This document shows positions 1 to 9,071 of a stretch of DNA of 64,000 nt, in pieces. The translations under genes were made by a program, and so were the position numbers. The notes under the pieces were generated by a model. That model did not search any database, was not told the origin of the DNA, and was given only the letters and a program-made list of their open reading frames with translations. The DNA comes from Betaproteobacteria bacterium (GTDB lineage Bacteria; Pseudomonadota; Gammaproteobacteria; Burkholderiales; Casimicrobiaceae), in NCBI GenBank assembly GCA_013298765.1, contig JAAFJA010000006.1, positions 124,001 to 188,000 of the forward strand, read 5' to 3'. Numbering within the stretch: the stretch's first letter is position 1; each line of letters begins with the position of its first letter.

Positions 1-1561
1 GCCACGCGTGATGACCAAGCGAGGGGTGCTATTCAATACGGAAGCACGTTACTTGTTGAGCACGCCGCTGGGCGCCGCGAGCGGACGCTGGGTCGGCGAA
101 TACCTGCCCAATGATCGCGAAGCCAATCGCGACCGGACCGCGCTCAACATTCAGCACACCCAAAGTTTCTCTCCGAACTTAACGTTGCAACTCGGGTTCA
201 ACCGCGTTTCTGACGCACGCTATTTCGTCGATCTCGCAGACTTCGTATCGATCACTTCGATCACGACCTTACCGCGCGAAGCGAGCTTAACGTACCGTAA
301 CTTCGATTGGACTTTCAAAGCGCGCGCGCAGAAGTTCCAAACGCTGCAGGATCCGAGTGCCATTGTTCAGCCGCCTTACGACCGTCTGCCGCAGCTAACG
401 GCTGAGTCGCCGGTCTATCGCTTCGGCTCCGAGAAGCGCATCGAATTCAATACGGTCTCCGAACTTGCACGATTCGAGTATCCCAATGCAGTGAAGCCGT
501 CGGGCAACCGCACCTACAACTATTCTTCGCTTGCTTATCGCTACGATACGCCGGGATATTTCGTGGTGCCACGTGTCTCGTTGCACTCCACTCACTACAA
601 AATCAATGGCCTGTTCGACGACGTTAGCGGTGGCAATCGGGTCGTTCCCATTGCAAGCGTTGACGCGGGTGCGTTTTTCGACCGAGACACCAGCATCTTC
701 GGGCAAAGCTTTCGCCAATCGCTTGAGCCCCGCGCGATGTTTACCTACATCCCATTTCGCGAACAGAACGAACTGCCGAACTTCGACACTGCGCTCGCTG
801 ACTTCAATTACACCCAGCTTTTTAACGAAAATCGCTACGTAGGCCAGGATCGAATTGGGGATACAGCCCAGCTTTCTCTCGGCCTGACTTCCCGCTTTTT
901 CGACGCTGAGTCCCAAAAGGAGCGGCTTCGCTTCACTATAGGTAATCGAATTTATTTCAACCGTCAGCGTGTGACGGTGCTTGGCGAAACACCCCGTGAT
1001 TCGAATTCGACTGATCTATTGCTCTCCGCCCAGGGGCGGGTGACGGATGCGCTCTACGTCGAGGCGAACACGCAGTTTGATGCCGAGCGTGCGCGCGACG
1101 AGCGCTTCTCGCTCGGTTTGCGCTACTCGCCAGAGCGAAGCAGGACGCTTAACCTCAACTATCGCTCGATACGCGCGCTCCCAACGCTCGAAGGTAGCGT
1201 TCGTGTCCGCCAGATTGATGCGTCGGCGCAGTGGCCGATTTACCGAAACCTCTATGGCGTGGGTCGATTGAACTTTTCGCTCTCGGATCGTCGACTGACG
1301 GAAGGCGTGATTGGCATCGAATACGACGGTTGCTGCTACGTGATCCGTGCGGTTGCTCAGCGCCTGGCCACATCGACTGCGACGGCGACCACTGCTTTCT
1401 TCGTCCAACTCGAACTCAACGGGCTCGCCCGCGTCGGCACCAACCCGCTCGACGTACTTAAGCGGAACATTCCGGGCTATTCCGCGCTCTATGACAATCC
1501 GACCCGCCGCCGCGTAGATAATTCAGAGACCCCGGTGTTTACGCCGTGGAACCCGAATTGA
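1..1561 (+). CDS. lptD: LPS-assembly protein LptD, C-terminal part (5' end outside window)
   Basis: The outer-membrane beta-barrel LptD, with LptE, inserts lipopolysaccharide into the outer leaflet. The reading frame is already open at the left edge (Pro-Arg codons precede the first GTG/ATG at 8-13), so the N-terminal periplasmic domain and signal peptide are missing. About 517 visible residues show alternating aromatic/polar strands typical of the LptD barrel and the family signature EYDGCCYVIR near the C terminus. That signature carries the Cys pair that forms the inter-domain disulfides in LptD. The protein ends just after an FxPWNPN-like tail. surA follows 207 bases downstream on the same strand, an lptD-surA order conserved in proteobacteria; SurA is the chaperone for LptD folding. 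Family identity is secure; the true length cannot be seen. Confidence 0.93.
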   Translation, partial: PRVMTKRGVLFNTEARYLLSTPLGAASGRWVGEYLPNDREANRDRTALNIQHTQSFSPNLTLQLGFNRVSDARYFVDLADFVSITSITTLPREASLTYRNFDWTFKARAQKFQTLQDPSAIVQPPYDRLPQLTAESPVYRFGSEKRIEFNTVSELARFEYPNAVKPSGNRTYNYSSLAYRYDTPGYFVVPRVSLHSTHYKINGLFDDVSGGNRVVPIASVDAGAFFDRDTSIFGQSFRQSLEPRAMFTYIPFREQNELPNFDTALADFNYTQLFNENRYVGQDRIGDTAQLSLGLTSRFFDAESQKERLRFTIGNRIYFNRQRVTVLGETPRDSNSTDLLLSAQGRVTDALYVEANTQFDAERARDERFSLGLRYSPERSRTLNLNYRSIRALPTLEGSVRVRQIDASAQWPIYRNLYGVGRLNFSLSDRRLTEGVIGIEYDGCCYVIRAVAQRLATSTATATTAFFVQLELNGLARVGTNPLDVLKRNIPGYSALYDNPTRRRVDNSETPVFTPWNPN

Positions 1562-1768
1562 TGCGCCGGGCGCGCGCTCAACCTAGCTTTTCATTCGGGC
1601 GCGAGACGATGCCACGGTGATTTGGGATGCAGTTTTCGCGGTGTTTTTTCGGCATAGCTCAGCTACGTTGGAACAAAATGGTGCGGAAAGTGCCCCCAAA
1701 GCAACCGACAGCGCTCGCGCTACCTCATGAAAATCCAGGCTCAACTCAAGCTCATCTTTTTTCCGCGT

Positions 1769-3088
1769 ATGAAACCGAACTCATTATTCAAAGTCACGGC
1801 CGTCGCCCTCGCACTCCTGTCGAGCGGCATGATCGCGCCTGCCGCGTCTGCACAGTCCCGCATTCAACTGGTTGACCGTGTTGTGGCCGTTGTCAATGAC
1901 GAGGTCATCACGCGCTACGAGCTCAACAATCAAAAGCGTGCGATTCTGGCCCAACTACAGCGACAAGGCGTACGCCCACCCGCAGACAGTGAACTCGATG
2001 CGCAGGTGCTCGAACGCTTCATTAACGAAAAGGTTCAGTTGCAGCATGCGAAAGAGAATGGCATCGCTGCGGGAGACGATACGGTCACAGCCGCGCTGCA
2101 AAACGTCGCTAAGCAAAACAACATGTCGATGATGCAGTTCGCTGATGCGCTGAAAAAAGATGGTTTGTCGGTCGAGCAATTCCGTGATGAGCTGAAAAAC
2201 GAAATCGTGCTCAATCGCGTGCGTGATCGCGAAGTCGAATCGCGTGTGGTGGTGACCGACAGCGAAATCGACGCCTATCTTGCCACCGCCAAATTGCAAG
2301 GCGCGTTGCAAGCTGAATACCAACTCGCGCACGTCCTTGTTTTGGTGCCCGAACAGGCCACCCCCGATCAGGTGGAAGCTCGCCGCAAGCGCGCGGAAGA
2401 AGCGCTCAAGCAAATCAAGGCAGGAACACCGTTTAGCCAAGTCGCTGCGGTTTTCTCGGATACCAATGATGCAACACAAGGCGGTGCGCTCGGCTGGAGA
2501 AAAGCTGATCGTTTACCGGGCATTTATGCCGAAGCCGCTCAAAAGCTCGCCGTTGGCGCAACGAGCGACGTGCTGCGTTCAGCCAACGGTTTTCATATCG
2601 TTCGTTTGCTCGACAAGAAAACCTCCGAGCAAGAGAAAACGGTGGTTGAGCAAAACAAAGTGCGCCACATTCTCGTGCGCGTAAACGAGCTCGTGGGTGA
2701 AAACGAAGCCAAGGCGAAAATTGAACGCCTAAAGGAGCGAATCGCTGGCGGCACAAAGTTTGAAGAGATCGCCAAGCTCAACAGTGAAGACACCAGCGCA
2801 TCACGCGGCGGCGAGCTCGGCTGGATTTCTCCCGGTGACACGGTGGCGGAATTTGAAGCAGCGATGAAATCAGCGAAGCCCAACGCCGTGGTTGGGCCGA
2901 TTCGTACTCAGTTTGGCTTTCACCTGATCGAAGTGATGGAGCGTCGCAGCCAAGACGTGACCGCTGAGAAAACTCGACAAGCAGCGCGCTCGGCGATCCG
3001 CGATCGTAAGAGCGATGAGGCCTATCAATCTTGGCTGCGCGAAGTACGTGATCGCGCCACGGTTGAAATTAGGCTGGCGGATTCATAG
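1769..3088 (+). CDS. surA: Periplasmic chaperone / peptidyl-prolyl isomerase SurA
   Basis: SurA carries unfolded outer-membrane proteins, including LptD, across the periplasm. The chosen ATG at 1769 gives a normal Sec signal peptide (MKPNSLFK, hydrophobic stretch, cleavage near ASAQS). An in-frame ATG at 1727 would add 14 residues, and neither start has a convincing ribosome-binding site. After the signal comes the SurA N-terminal chaperone domain (VDRVVAVVNDEVITRYEL, about residues 35-160). Two parvulin domains follow, near residues 185-287 (LAHVLVLVPE...FHIVRLLDKK) and 299-392 (VRHILVRVNE...FHLIEVMERR). Length (439 residues) and domain order match the family. A hairpin with a T-run follows at 3114. 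Confidence 0.95.
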   Translation: MKPNSLFKVTAVALALLSSGMIAPAASAQSRIQLVDRVVAVVNDEVITRYELNNQKRAILAQLQRQGVRPPADSELDAQVLERFINEKVQLQHAKENGIAAGDDTVTAALQNVAKQNNMSMMQFADALKKDGLSVEQFRDELKNEIVLNRVRDREVESRVVVTDSEIDAYLATAKLQGALQAEYQLAHVLVLVPEQATPDQVEARRKRAEEALKQIKAGTPFSQVAAVFSDTNDATQGGALGWRKADRLPGIYAEAAQKLAVGATSDVLRSANGFHIVRLLDKKTSEQEKTVVEQNKVRHILVRVNELVGENEAKAKIERLKERIAGGTKFEEIAKLNSEDTSASRGGELGWISPGDTVAEFEAAMKSAKPNAVVGPIRTQFGFHLIEVMERRSQDVTAEKTRQAARSAIRDRKSDEAYQSWLREVRDRATVEIRLADS

Positions 3089-3113
3089 ACCGTAACCGGC
3101 CACTTCGAACGAA

Positions 3114-3137
3114 GGCCGCGATCCGCGGCCTTTTTCT
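3114..3137 (+). terminator. Rho-independent terminator after surA
   Basis: Perfect 7-bp stem GGCCGCG/CGCGGCC (3114-3120 with 3124-3130), a 3-base loop, then TTTTT plus CTTT. It lies 26 bases after the surA stop and just before the MFS gene. Confidence 0.85.
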
Positions 3138-3167
3138 TTGGTGCACGCGAACTTCGACGCGCCTCCA

Positions 3168-4400
3168 ATGGTTCCCGTGTTCGCATCGCTCACGTCGCGG
3201 TTCCCGCCGTTTCTTCTCCCTCTGATTCTCATCAACCTGACGGGTCACATGGCGCTCTCAGGTGGACGTGTGTCGGGCGCACTCTACGTGCTGAAAACCG
3301 GGAACGCCGAGTTCATGGTCGGCGTGTTCATGGCGTTGTTTTCAGTCATCCCGATGTTGACCGCGCTCGCGATTGGGCGCTGGGTAGATCGCGTCGGTGC
3401 CGCTCGAGTCATGCGAATCGGCATTGCGCTGGTGCTCATCGGCGCGTGGCTGCCCGTCGCGTTTCTTTCTTTGACAACACTCTTGCTGATGGCGTTGCTC
3501 ATTGGCTTTGGTTTTAACGTCCTACAAATTGCCGCGCAACATACGGTGGGCAACTTGGTTGTCAGTGCATCGCCGTCCGAGCGACTCGCAAACTTTGGCT
3601 GGTTTGCACTCGGACATTCGGCGTCCAGCGCACTCGGGCCATTTATTGCGGGCATTCTGATTGATGCGCTTAGTTTCCGCGCTGCTTTTGCGGCGCTCGC
3701 GCTCTTTGCCTGTGTTGCGGCGTGGCTCGTGTACACGCGCATGAGCGGTGTACCGAGAGCTTTAACGGCATCCGACGCCGAGCGCGCGCCTACCGGAGGC
3801 GAAGCGCGTGAGATTGCGACTAAGCCACATGTCCTTGATTTACTCGCCCTGCCTGAAATGCGGCGCATTTATTGGGTGAACATCATCACTGCGGCGTCCT
3901 GGGATCTGTTCATCGTGATGTTGCCGGTGCTTGGCGTACGACTGGGGTACTCAGCGTCAGTCATCGGTACGGTGTTTTCGCTGTTTGCCGTGGGGACGTT
4001 TTTGTCGCGTGCCGCGATGCCATGGCTTTCGCAGCGGGCGAGCGAGTGGCAGATTTTGCGGGCTGCGCTCGTCGTAATCGTCGGCGTTTTCGTTGCCTTG
4101 CCCTGGGCCGCTGTGGCGCCGCTCTTAATGTTGCTTGGGCTCGTCTTCGGTGCGGCCGTCGGAATGAGTCAACCCAATATTTTGTCGCTGCTTCATGCGG
4201 CTTCGCCGGTGGGACGCGGTGCAGAAGCCATTGGGCTACGCTCAGTCATCAGCAATGGCGCATCTGTCGTGGTGCCTGTCGCGTTTGGCGCCGTGGTCGC
4301 CCCGCTGGGTATCTCGGCGCTACTCATCGGCGGGAGCGTGTTTTTTGCAACAGGGCTACCGTCTGCACACCGCGGCGCGACGATTCGAGCCAACCGGTAG
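3168..4400 (+). CDS. MFS-type transporter
   Basis: A 410-residue inner-membrane protein with about 12 hydrophobic segments and a central hydrophilic loop (about residues 195-225), the major facilitator layout. The loop between helices 2 and 3 carries a motif-A-like GRWVDRVGAARVMR. The second half starts near MRRIYWVNIITAASWDLFIVMLPVLG and resembles MFS exporters of unknown substrate. ATG 3168 is preferred; an upstream TTG/GTG at 3138-3141 overlaps the surA terminator tract. The gene sits alone between that terminator and a convergent ligase gene, so context says nothing about substrate. The family call is good; substrate unknown. Confidence 0.8.
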   Translation: MVPVFASLTSRFPPFLLPLILINLTGHMALSGGRVSGALYVLKTGNAEFMVGVFMALFSVIPMLTALAIGRWVDRVGAARVMRIGIALVLIGAWLPVAFLSLTTLLLMALLIGFGFNVLQIAAQHTVGNLVVSASPSERLANFGWFALGHSASSALGPFIAGILIDALSFRAAFAALALFACVAAWLVYTRMSGVPRALTASDAERAPTGGEAREIATKPHVLDLLALPEMRRIYWVNIITAASWDLFIVMLPVLGVRLGYSASVIGTVFSLFAVGTFLSRAAMPWLSQRASEWQILRAALVVIVGVFVALPWAAVAPLLMLLGLVFGAAVGMSQPNILSLLHAASPVGRGAEAIGLRSVISNGASVVVPVAFGAVVAPLGISALLIGGSVFFATGLPSAHRGATIRANR

Positions 4401-4442
4401 CCTCACAATGCCGCCGCGAGCTGCAGCCGCGAAAATCGCCCG

Positions 4443-5333
4443 TTAAGGGTCGTCACGAACCCGCAAAAATGCTGCGAACCGTGGCTTGCCGTTTTTGGTG
4501 AGTTCGCGATAGGTATAGGTAACGGTGCTACCAACGGGCGGAGGATTCGCACGCACCGCATCGCTGAAACCAGTACCTAACTTGAAGCGCACCCCCTCTT
4601 TCGTTTTCACCAGAAGCGCGCCCATCTTCCCGGCGTGTTTGCCTTTGCCAGGCAGATGCTCGATCACGACTGCCTCAGTGTCGAGCAGTGGTTTCAATTT
4701 GAGCAGTGCGTCGCTCCGTCCGGTCACGTACGGCGCGTCTGCCAGATGCAGCATCAAGCCTTCGCCACCCGCGCGCACTACACGATCGAGTTCGCGTTTC
4801 AGCGCTGCGCGGTCTTTTACGCGGAAATGCGGCACGGCCTTGAGAGGCGCAAATTGCGCGCGCGCCACCACCTCTTCGATTCGCTTCACCCGCGCCGAAA
4901 ACGTCAGCGACGCCGTTGCTTCACTCTGCGGCAGCTCGAAAATCATGTAATTGACGCGACGCCACTCGTCATCAAGCGGCACTTCCTTGCGAACGATGCC
5001 TGAGACCTCGTCAAATTTGCCGCGCGCAAACCAAAGCTCGCCATCTAGCGATTCCACGGGCAATTTCTCGATGAACCAGGCGGGCGCTGCGATCGTTTTC
5101 CCACTCCGAAAGCGAAGTGTCTTGCCGTCCCAAAACGCGCGCACACCATCGTACTTCTCGCTCACCAAATAGCGCGTGACGTCTACGTCCGGGCCAAGCA
5201 CGTTGGCGAGCAAGAGCTGAGGTGCCGTGCGGGCTCCAGCGAAGGTGGCCAACACACACGCAAGCAAGCCTGCAGCAATGCGAATCAGGTGCTGTCGCCA
5301 CAGAGCTTCAATCGGCCGATCTAGTGAACGCAT
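4443..5333 (-). CDS. Secreted minimal ATP-dependent DNA ligase (LigE-like)
   Basis: A 296-residue ATP-dependent DNA ligase with the minimal adenylation plus OB-fold architecture and an N-terminal hydrophobic segment (HLIRIAAGLLACVLATFAGA), implying export to the periplasm. Nucleotidyltransferase motifs are present: motif I EKYDGVRAFW (adenylated Lys about residue 60), motif III SLDGELW, motif IV GGEGLMLH and motif V LLKLKPLLDTEAVV. The C-terminal part (GKMGALLVKTKEGVRFKLGTG) is the OB domain. ATG 5333 is chosen; ATG 5378 would add 15 residues before the signal. LigE-type enzymes occur in Neisseria, Haemophilus and other proteobacteria and have been linked to extracellular DNA and competence. 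No competence gene is adjacent. It is transcribed away from the sox regulator. Confidence 0.88.
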   Translation of the reverse strand: MRSLDRPIEALWRQHLIRIAAGLLACVLATFAGARTAPQLLLANVLGPDVDVTRYLVSEKYDGVRAFWDGKTLRFRSGKTIAAPAWFIEKLPVESLDGELWFARGKFDEVSGIVRKEVPLDDEWRRVNYMIFELPQSEATASLTFSARVKRIEEVVARAQFAPLKAVPHFRVKDRAALKRELDRVVRAGGEGLMLHLADAPYVTGRSDALLKLKPLLDTEAVVIEHLPGKGKHAGKMGALLVKTKEGVRFKLGTGFSDAVRANPPPVGSTVTYTYRELTKNGKPRFAAFLRVRDDP

Positions 5334-5536
5334 TTGACTCACTCGGTTTTGGTTTCGGTTTAGGCGCAATGTAGCCACATCGCAGCTAGCTTACAAATAC
5401 ATAGCGATAGTGTCGTAATACATAGGCTTAACCCACTTTTTCTTACAAAGCTTGTTGTTCTATATCTGCCCCAATGCCCTAGCTAATAGACTCTTCCACT
5501 AACTTCTTGATAGGATAGGGATAACGCCATACCTGC

Positions 5537-5556
5537 ATATGCATGTATTTGCATAT
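5537..5556. promoter_or_regulatory. Inverted repeat, candidate operator of the ArsR-type regulator
   Basis: ATATGCA-N6-TGCATAT, a perfect dyad with 7-bp arms (5537-5543 and 5550-5556) in an AT-rich stretch 92 bases before the regulator ATG. Winged-helix ArsR repressors commonly bind such dyads in their own promoters. A weak TTGATA (5507) / TACCTG (5530) promoter with 17-bp spacing would place the dyad over the transcription start. The repeat is seen directly; the role is inferred. Confidence 0.5.
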
Positions 5557-5648
5557 AGTTTGGTCGCTGTCAAAAACGTTGTGTCAGGCGAGCCGGTTGC
5601 ATCACCGCTGTGCCGCGCACGTTCCTTCAATCGCACGAGAGTTGATCC

Positions 5649-6080
5649 ATGCAAGAGCTTGATCCGGTGTTCGATAAGGTCGCGAAATACTTTTCGCTGC
5701 TTTCCGACCCGTCACGTTTAAAGGTGATTCACGCGATTTGTAATGCCGAGCGAAGCGTCAGCGATGTCGTTACGGAAACAGGGCTTACGCAATCAACGGT
5801 TTCACGACACCTCTCGTCATTACACGACTCATCGGTGGCGAGTCGTCGTAAAGAAGGCAATCGCGCGCTCTACCTGATCGTAGATCGCACGCTGACCGAT
5901 ATCTGCCGTACTGCGTGTGTGAGCCTCGTTGCCCGAGAAGAGGAACTGCTTTCGCAGGCAACGCCGATTCGCGAGCGCGCCGCGCAATTCATGAACAGTG
6001 CAGACAACGCATTGACTGGCACCGAAACTTTTTCCGAACGCGTGGAGCGCGAGCAATCGCGCGATACAACGCTCGCTTAG
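5649..6080 (+). CDS. ArsR-family regulator of the sox operon (SoxR-like)
   Basis: A 143-residue winged-helix protein. DPVFDKVAKYFSLLSDPSRLKVIHAI begins the ArsR fold, and VSDVVTETGLTQSTVSRHLSSLHDSSVASRRKEGNRALYLI contains the recognition helix and wing. No arsenic-type CVC metal motif is visible; Cys residues lie near 32, 86 and 90. It stands first, 14 bases before soxC on the same strand, so it is almost certainly co-transcribed with the sox genes. ArsR-type SoxR repressors control sox operons in several alpha- and betaproteobacteria, where thiosulfate-derived sulfur relieves repression. The role here is inferred from position and from the palindrome at 5537-5556. Confidence 0.85.
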   Translation: MQELDPVFDKVAKYFSLLSDPSRLKVIHAICNAERSVSDVVTETGLTQSTVSRHLSSLHDSSVASRRKEGNRALYLIVDRTLTDICRTACVSLVAREEELLSQATPIRERAAQFMNSADNALTGTETFSERVEREQSRDTTLA

Positions 6081-6094
6081 GCTGACCTATATCT

Positions 6095-7447
6095 ATGTCC
6101 ACCCCATTCAATCGACTCGGACGCTTACAAAAAGCGCCTGAGTTTTTCCTGACCAAAGACGTGCTCGCGACCAAAGGGGACGAGCGCCGCGCGTTTTTGC
6201 GCAACGCGTTCGTCGCAGCCGGCGGCGTTGCGGCAGCGACTGCCTCATCGAGCATGTTTGCGCAGGCCGCTGCCGCCACTAGCGGTGATCCCGCGATCCT
6301 CAATTTGCCCGCGCATAGCAAAGGTTTGGGCGCACCCGTTGCGGCAAAAGGTTATGGCACGCCATCGAAGCACGAAGAAAACTTGCAGCGCCGCGAGAGC
6401 CCCGGCCTTACGCGCGTGGGTGCGGCGAGCGTCTCCTTCGCGCCGTTGCAAGGCTTCTTCGGAATCATCACGCCAAGCGGGCTGCATTTCGAACGCCATC
6501 ATCAAGGCTTCTGGGACATCGATCCGCGTGACCATCGTTTCATGGTGATGGGACAGGTGAAGAACCCCAAGGTCTACACAATGGATGACCTCATGCGCTT
6601 GCCTTCGATCTCGCGCATGTATTTCATCGAGTGCGGCGCAAACACCGGCATGGAATGGGGTAACGTGGCCGTTCCTACCGTTCAATACACGCATGGCATG
6701 CTTTCATGCTGCGAGTACACCGGCGTGCCATTGAAGTGGTTGCTCGACGACTGCGGTATCGATCTCAAGAAAGCGAAGTACATCCTCGCCGAAGGCGCGG
6801 ACGGCAGCGGCATGACGCGCACGATCAATCTGAAAAACGCGCTTGACGATGTGATGGTCGCCTACGGCATGAATGGCGAAATGCTGCGGCCTGAAAACGG
6901 CTATCCGCTGCGCTTGGTGGTGCCTGGTGTGCAAGGCGTTTCGTGGGTGAAGTATTTGCGCCGTATCGAAGTGGGCGACAAACCCTTTGGCAGCAAAGAT
7001 GAAGTGATTCACTATGTGGATCTGATGCCCGATGGCACTCATCGTCAGTACACGAGTATTCAAGAAGTCAAGAGCGTGATCACCACGCCAAGCGGCGGCC
7101 AGGTTTTGCTTGATAAGGGCTACTACAACGTCACCGGAATTGCCTGGAGCGGTCGCGGCAAGATTCGCCGGGTTGAAGTGTCGGTCGACGGCGGAAAAAA
7201 CTGGAAAGACGCAAGACTCGAAACACCCGTGCTCGATAAGTGCCTCACGCGCTTCAACTTCGATTGGACATGGAACGGCAGCGAAACGATTTTGCAATCC
7301 CGCGCGACCGATTCCACGGGCCACGTTCAGCCAACCATGACGCAGCTTCGCGCGAAACGCGGTTCACGATCGATTTATCACAACAACGCGATCCAATCCT
7401 GGTTGGTCTCGGCAAACGGCGAGGTGAGCAATGTTCAAGTTTCGTAG
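6095..7447 (+). CDS. soxC: SoxC, molybdopterin subunit of sulfur dehydrogenase SoxCD
   Basis: SoxC is the molybdenum-cofactor subunit of periplasmic Sox(CD)2, which removes six electrons from the sulfane sulfur bound to SoxY, so thiosulfate goes fully to sulfate without sulfur globules. The 450-residue protein has a twin-arginine leader (RRAFLRNAFVAAGG, then AQAAAA) after about 29 residues. It has the sulfite-oxidase fold: a Moco domain with the ligand Cys at about residue 180 (MYFIECGANTG), and a C-terminal dimerisation domain (VTGIAWSGRGKIRRVEVSVDGG). Its last 17 bases overlap soxD, indicating coupling. Length and motifs fit SoxC rather than YedY or nitrate reductase. Confidence 0.95.
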   Translation: MSTPFNRLGRLQKAPEFFLTKDVLATKGDERRAFLRNAFVAAGGVAAATASSSMFAQAAAATSGDPAILNLPAHSKGLGAPVAAKGYGTPSKHEENLQRRESPGLTRVGAASVSFAPLQGFFGIITPSGLHFERHHQGFWDIDPRDHRFMVMGQVKNPKVYTMDDLMRLPSISRMYFIECGANTGMEWGNVAVPTVQYTHGMLSCCEYTGVPLKWLLDDCGIDLKKAKYILAEGADGSGMTRTINLKNALDDVMVAYGMNGEMLRPENGYPLRLVVPGVQGVSWVKYLRRIEVGDKPFGSKDEVIHYVDLMPDGTHRQYTSIQEVKSVITTPSGGQVLLDKGYYNVTGIAWSGRGKIRRVEVSVDGGKNWKDARLETPVLDKCLTRFNFDWTWNGSETILQSRATDSTGHVQPTMTQLRAKRGSRSIYHNNAIQSWLVSANGEVSNVQVS

Positions 7448-8516
7448 CGAGCGCTTGGCGCTCGTCGCGCGAAGCGTCTCACTTGCCGCACTTCTGTGTT
7501 CGAGTGCGCTCGTATTCGCGCAAACGCCGGGGCGTCCTGCGACGCCAGCAGAGATCAAGGCCTGGGATATTGATGTTCGCCCGGATTTCAAGGGCTTGCC
7601 CGCGGGTAGCGGCAGCGTCGCAAGAGGTCAGCAAGTGTGGGAGGCTCAGTGTGAGAGTTGCCACGGCGCGTTTGGGGAATCCAACGAAGTGTTCACCCCG
7701 ATTGTTGGGCACACAACGAAGGCCGACATGAAAGCGGGACGAGTCGCCGCGCTCGCGAAAGACAGCGTGCCGCAGCGCACCACGCTCATGAAGCTCTCAG
7801 AGCTGTCAACGCTGTGGGATTACATCAACCGAGCGATGCCGTGGAACGCGCCGAAAACGCTCACCACCGAAGAGGTTTACGCCGTCACCGCCTACATCCT
7901 GCATCTCGGCGATATCGTTCCTGCGGATTTTGTGCTCTCTGACAAAAACGTCCGCGACGTTCAGGCCCTGCTGCCGAACCGCAACGGAAAAATTGCCAAA
8001 CAGTTCATGTGGGGCGTCGCCGACAAACCTGATGTGCAGGGCTCAAGCTGTCGCGTCAATTGCGATCCGAAAGTCGAGCTCACCAGTCGTCTGCCCGACT
8101 ACGCGAGGAACGCTCATGGCAATTTGGCCGAGCAAATGCGACTCATTGGCGGGGTGCGCGGTGCGGACACCACACAACCCGCACCGAGCAGTTTTGTAGC
8201 GGGCGCGAATCGCGCAGCAGCATCAAGCGCTAAGCCCCCATCGAACTTGGGCAACGCTCCAAATCCTACAAAACTCGCTCAACAGCATGCGTGTTTGGCC
8301 TGCCACGGCGTCGATAACAAGATGGTTGGACCGTCGCTCAAAGATATTCACGCGAAGTACAAGACTGTGAAAGATTCGGCCGCCCTGCTCGCAACCAAGA
8401 TTAAGGCGGGTGGCTCGGGCGTGTGGGGAAGCGTTCCCATGCCCGCGCAGGCACACGTGCCCGACGCGGACATCCGAGCGATGGCAGAGTGGATTGCGAA
8501 GGGTGATTTCAAATAA
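7431..8516 (+). CDS. soxD: SoxD, diheme cytochrome c subunit of sulfur dehydrogenase
   Basis: SoxD accepts electrons from SoxC and passes them to soluble cytochromes. The 361-residue protein starts with a Sec signal peptide (cleavage near LVFAQT) and contains two c-type heme sites, CESCH (residues 74-78) and CLACH (288-292). The second domain carries KMVGPSLKDIHAKY and a Met ligand region VPMPAQ. The two domains are joined by an Ala/Pro/Ser-rich linker (about residues 240-280). The ATG lies inside the end of soxC. A 94-base gap with an AT-rich stretch and a strong GGAGG site separates it from soxY. Confidence 0.94.
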   Translation: MFKFRSERLALVARSVSLAALLCSSALVFAQTPGRPATPAEIKAWDIDVRPDFKGLPAGSGSVARGQQVWEAQCESCHGAFGESNEVFTPIVGHTTKADMKAGRVAALAKDSVPQRTTLMKLSELSTLWDYINRAMPWNAPKTLTTEEVYAVTAYILHLGDIVPADFVLSDKNVRDVQALLPNRNGKIAKQFMWGVADKPDVQGSSCRVNCDPKVELTSRLPDYARNAHGNLAEQMRLIGGVRGADTTQPAPSSFVAGANRAAASSAKPPSNLGNAPNPTKLAQQHACLACHGVDNKMVGPSLKDIHAKYKTVKDSAALLATKIKAGGSGVWGSVPMPAQAHVPDADIRAMAEWIAKGDFK

Positions 8517-8610
8517 CGATTCGGCATTTCGATATAGGTGCCAACCCCTCTTGATACGTGCACCGAATACCTAAACTTACGTTTATTAATCTTTTCTGGA
8601 GGATCCTCAA

Positions 8611-9069
8611 ATGAAACGAAGAGAAGCGCTAAAAGCGGGTGGCTCGCTCGCGCTCATCGCGGCAGCGATCAGCGCAGGCGTTCTGCCTCAAGCCGCATTT
8701 GCGTCGTGGAACAAAAACGCATTTGACGCCAAGAGCGTGAATGACGTGGTGAAAGCCATGGGCGGCTCAGCGGTTGAGAAATCGGGCGACATCACCATCA
8801 CCGCGCCGGATATTGCCGAGAACGGTGCCGTGGTTCCGGTGGCTGTCTCCAGCAAATTAGCCAATGTCGAGAGCATCTCGATCTTGGTTGAAAAAAATCC
8901 AAACGCGCTCGCCGCGCAATTCGATATTCCAGCGGGCACGGAAGCCAACGTTGGCACGCGCGTGAAGATGGGCCAAAGCTCAAATGTGCACGCGGTCGTT
9001 AAAGCCGGCGGCAAGTATTACGTTGCAACAAAAGAAGTCAAGGTCACCCTTGGCGGATGCGGAGGTTAA
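8611..9069 (+). CDS. soxY: SoxY, sulfur-carrier subunit of SoxYZ
   Basis: SoxY carries pathway intermediates covalently on a Cys in a flexible C-terminal arm. This 152-residue protein ends in the hallmark GGCGG, with the carrier Cys at about residue 150. The N terminus has a twin-arginine-like leader (MKRREALKAGGSLALIAAAIS, cleavage near AAFAS), in line with export of the SoxYZ complex as a folded pair. A strong site GGAGG precedes the ATG. It is 2 bases from soxZ, so the carrier subunits are translated together. Confidence 0.96.
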   Translation: MKRREALKAGGSLALIAAAISAGVLPQAAFASWNKNAFDAKSVNDVVKAMGGSAVEKSGDITITAPDIAENGAVVPVAVSSKLANVESISILVEKNPNALAAQFDIPAGTEANVGTRVKMGQSSNVHAVVKAGGKYYVATKEVKVTLGGCGG

Positions 9070-9071
9070 TC

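Noticed and set aside
1727-1768. Upstream ATG for surA
   Set aside because: It puts 14 residues ahead of an otherwise normal signal peptide and has no ribosome site; kept only as an alternative.
5539-5721. 60-codon plus-strand frame overlapping the sox regulator
   Set aside because: It covers the dyad at 5537-5556 and runs out of frame into the regulator; looks non-coding.
8537-8564. GGTGC...GCACC dyad in the soxD-soxY gap
   Set aside because: Arms of 5 bp with an 18-bp spacer are expected by chance; no resemblance to the 5537 dyad.
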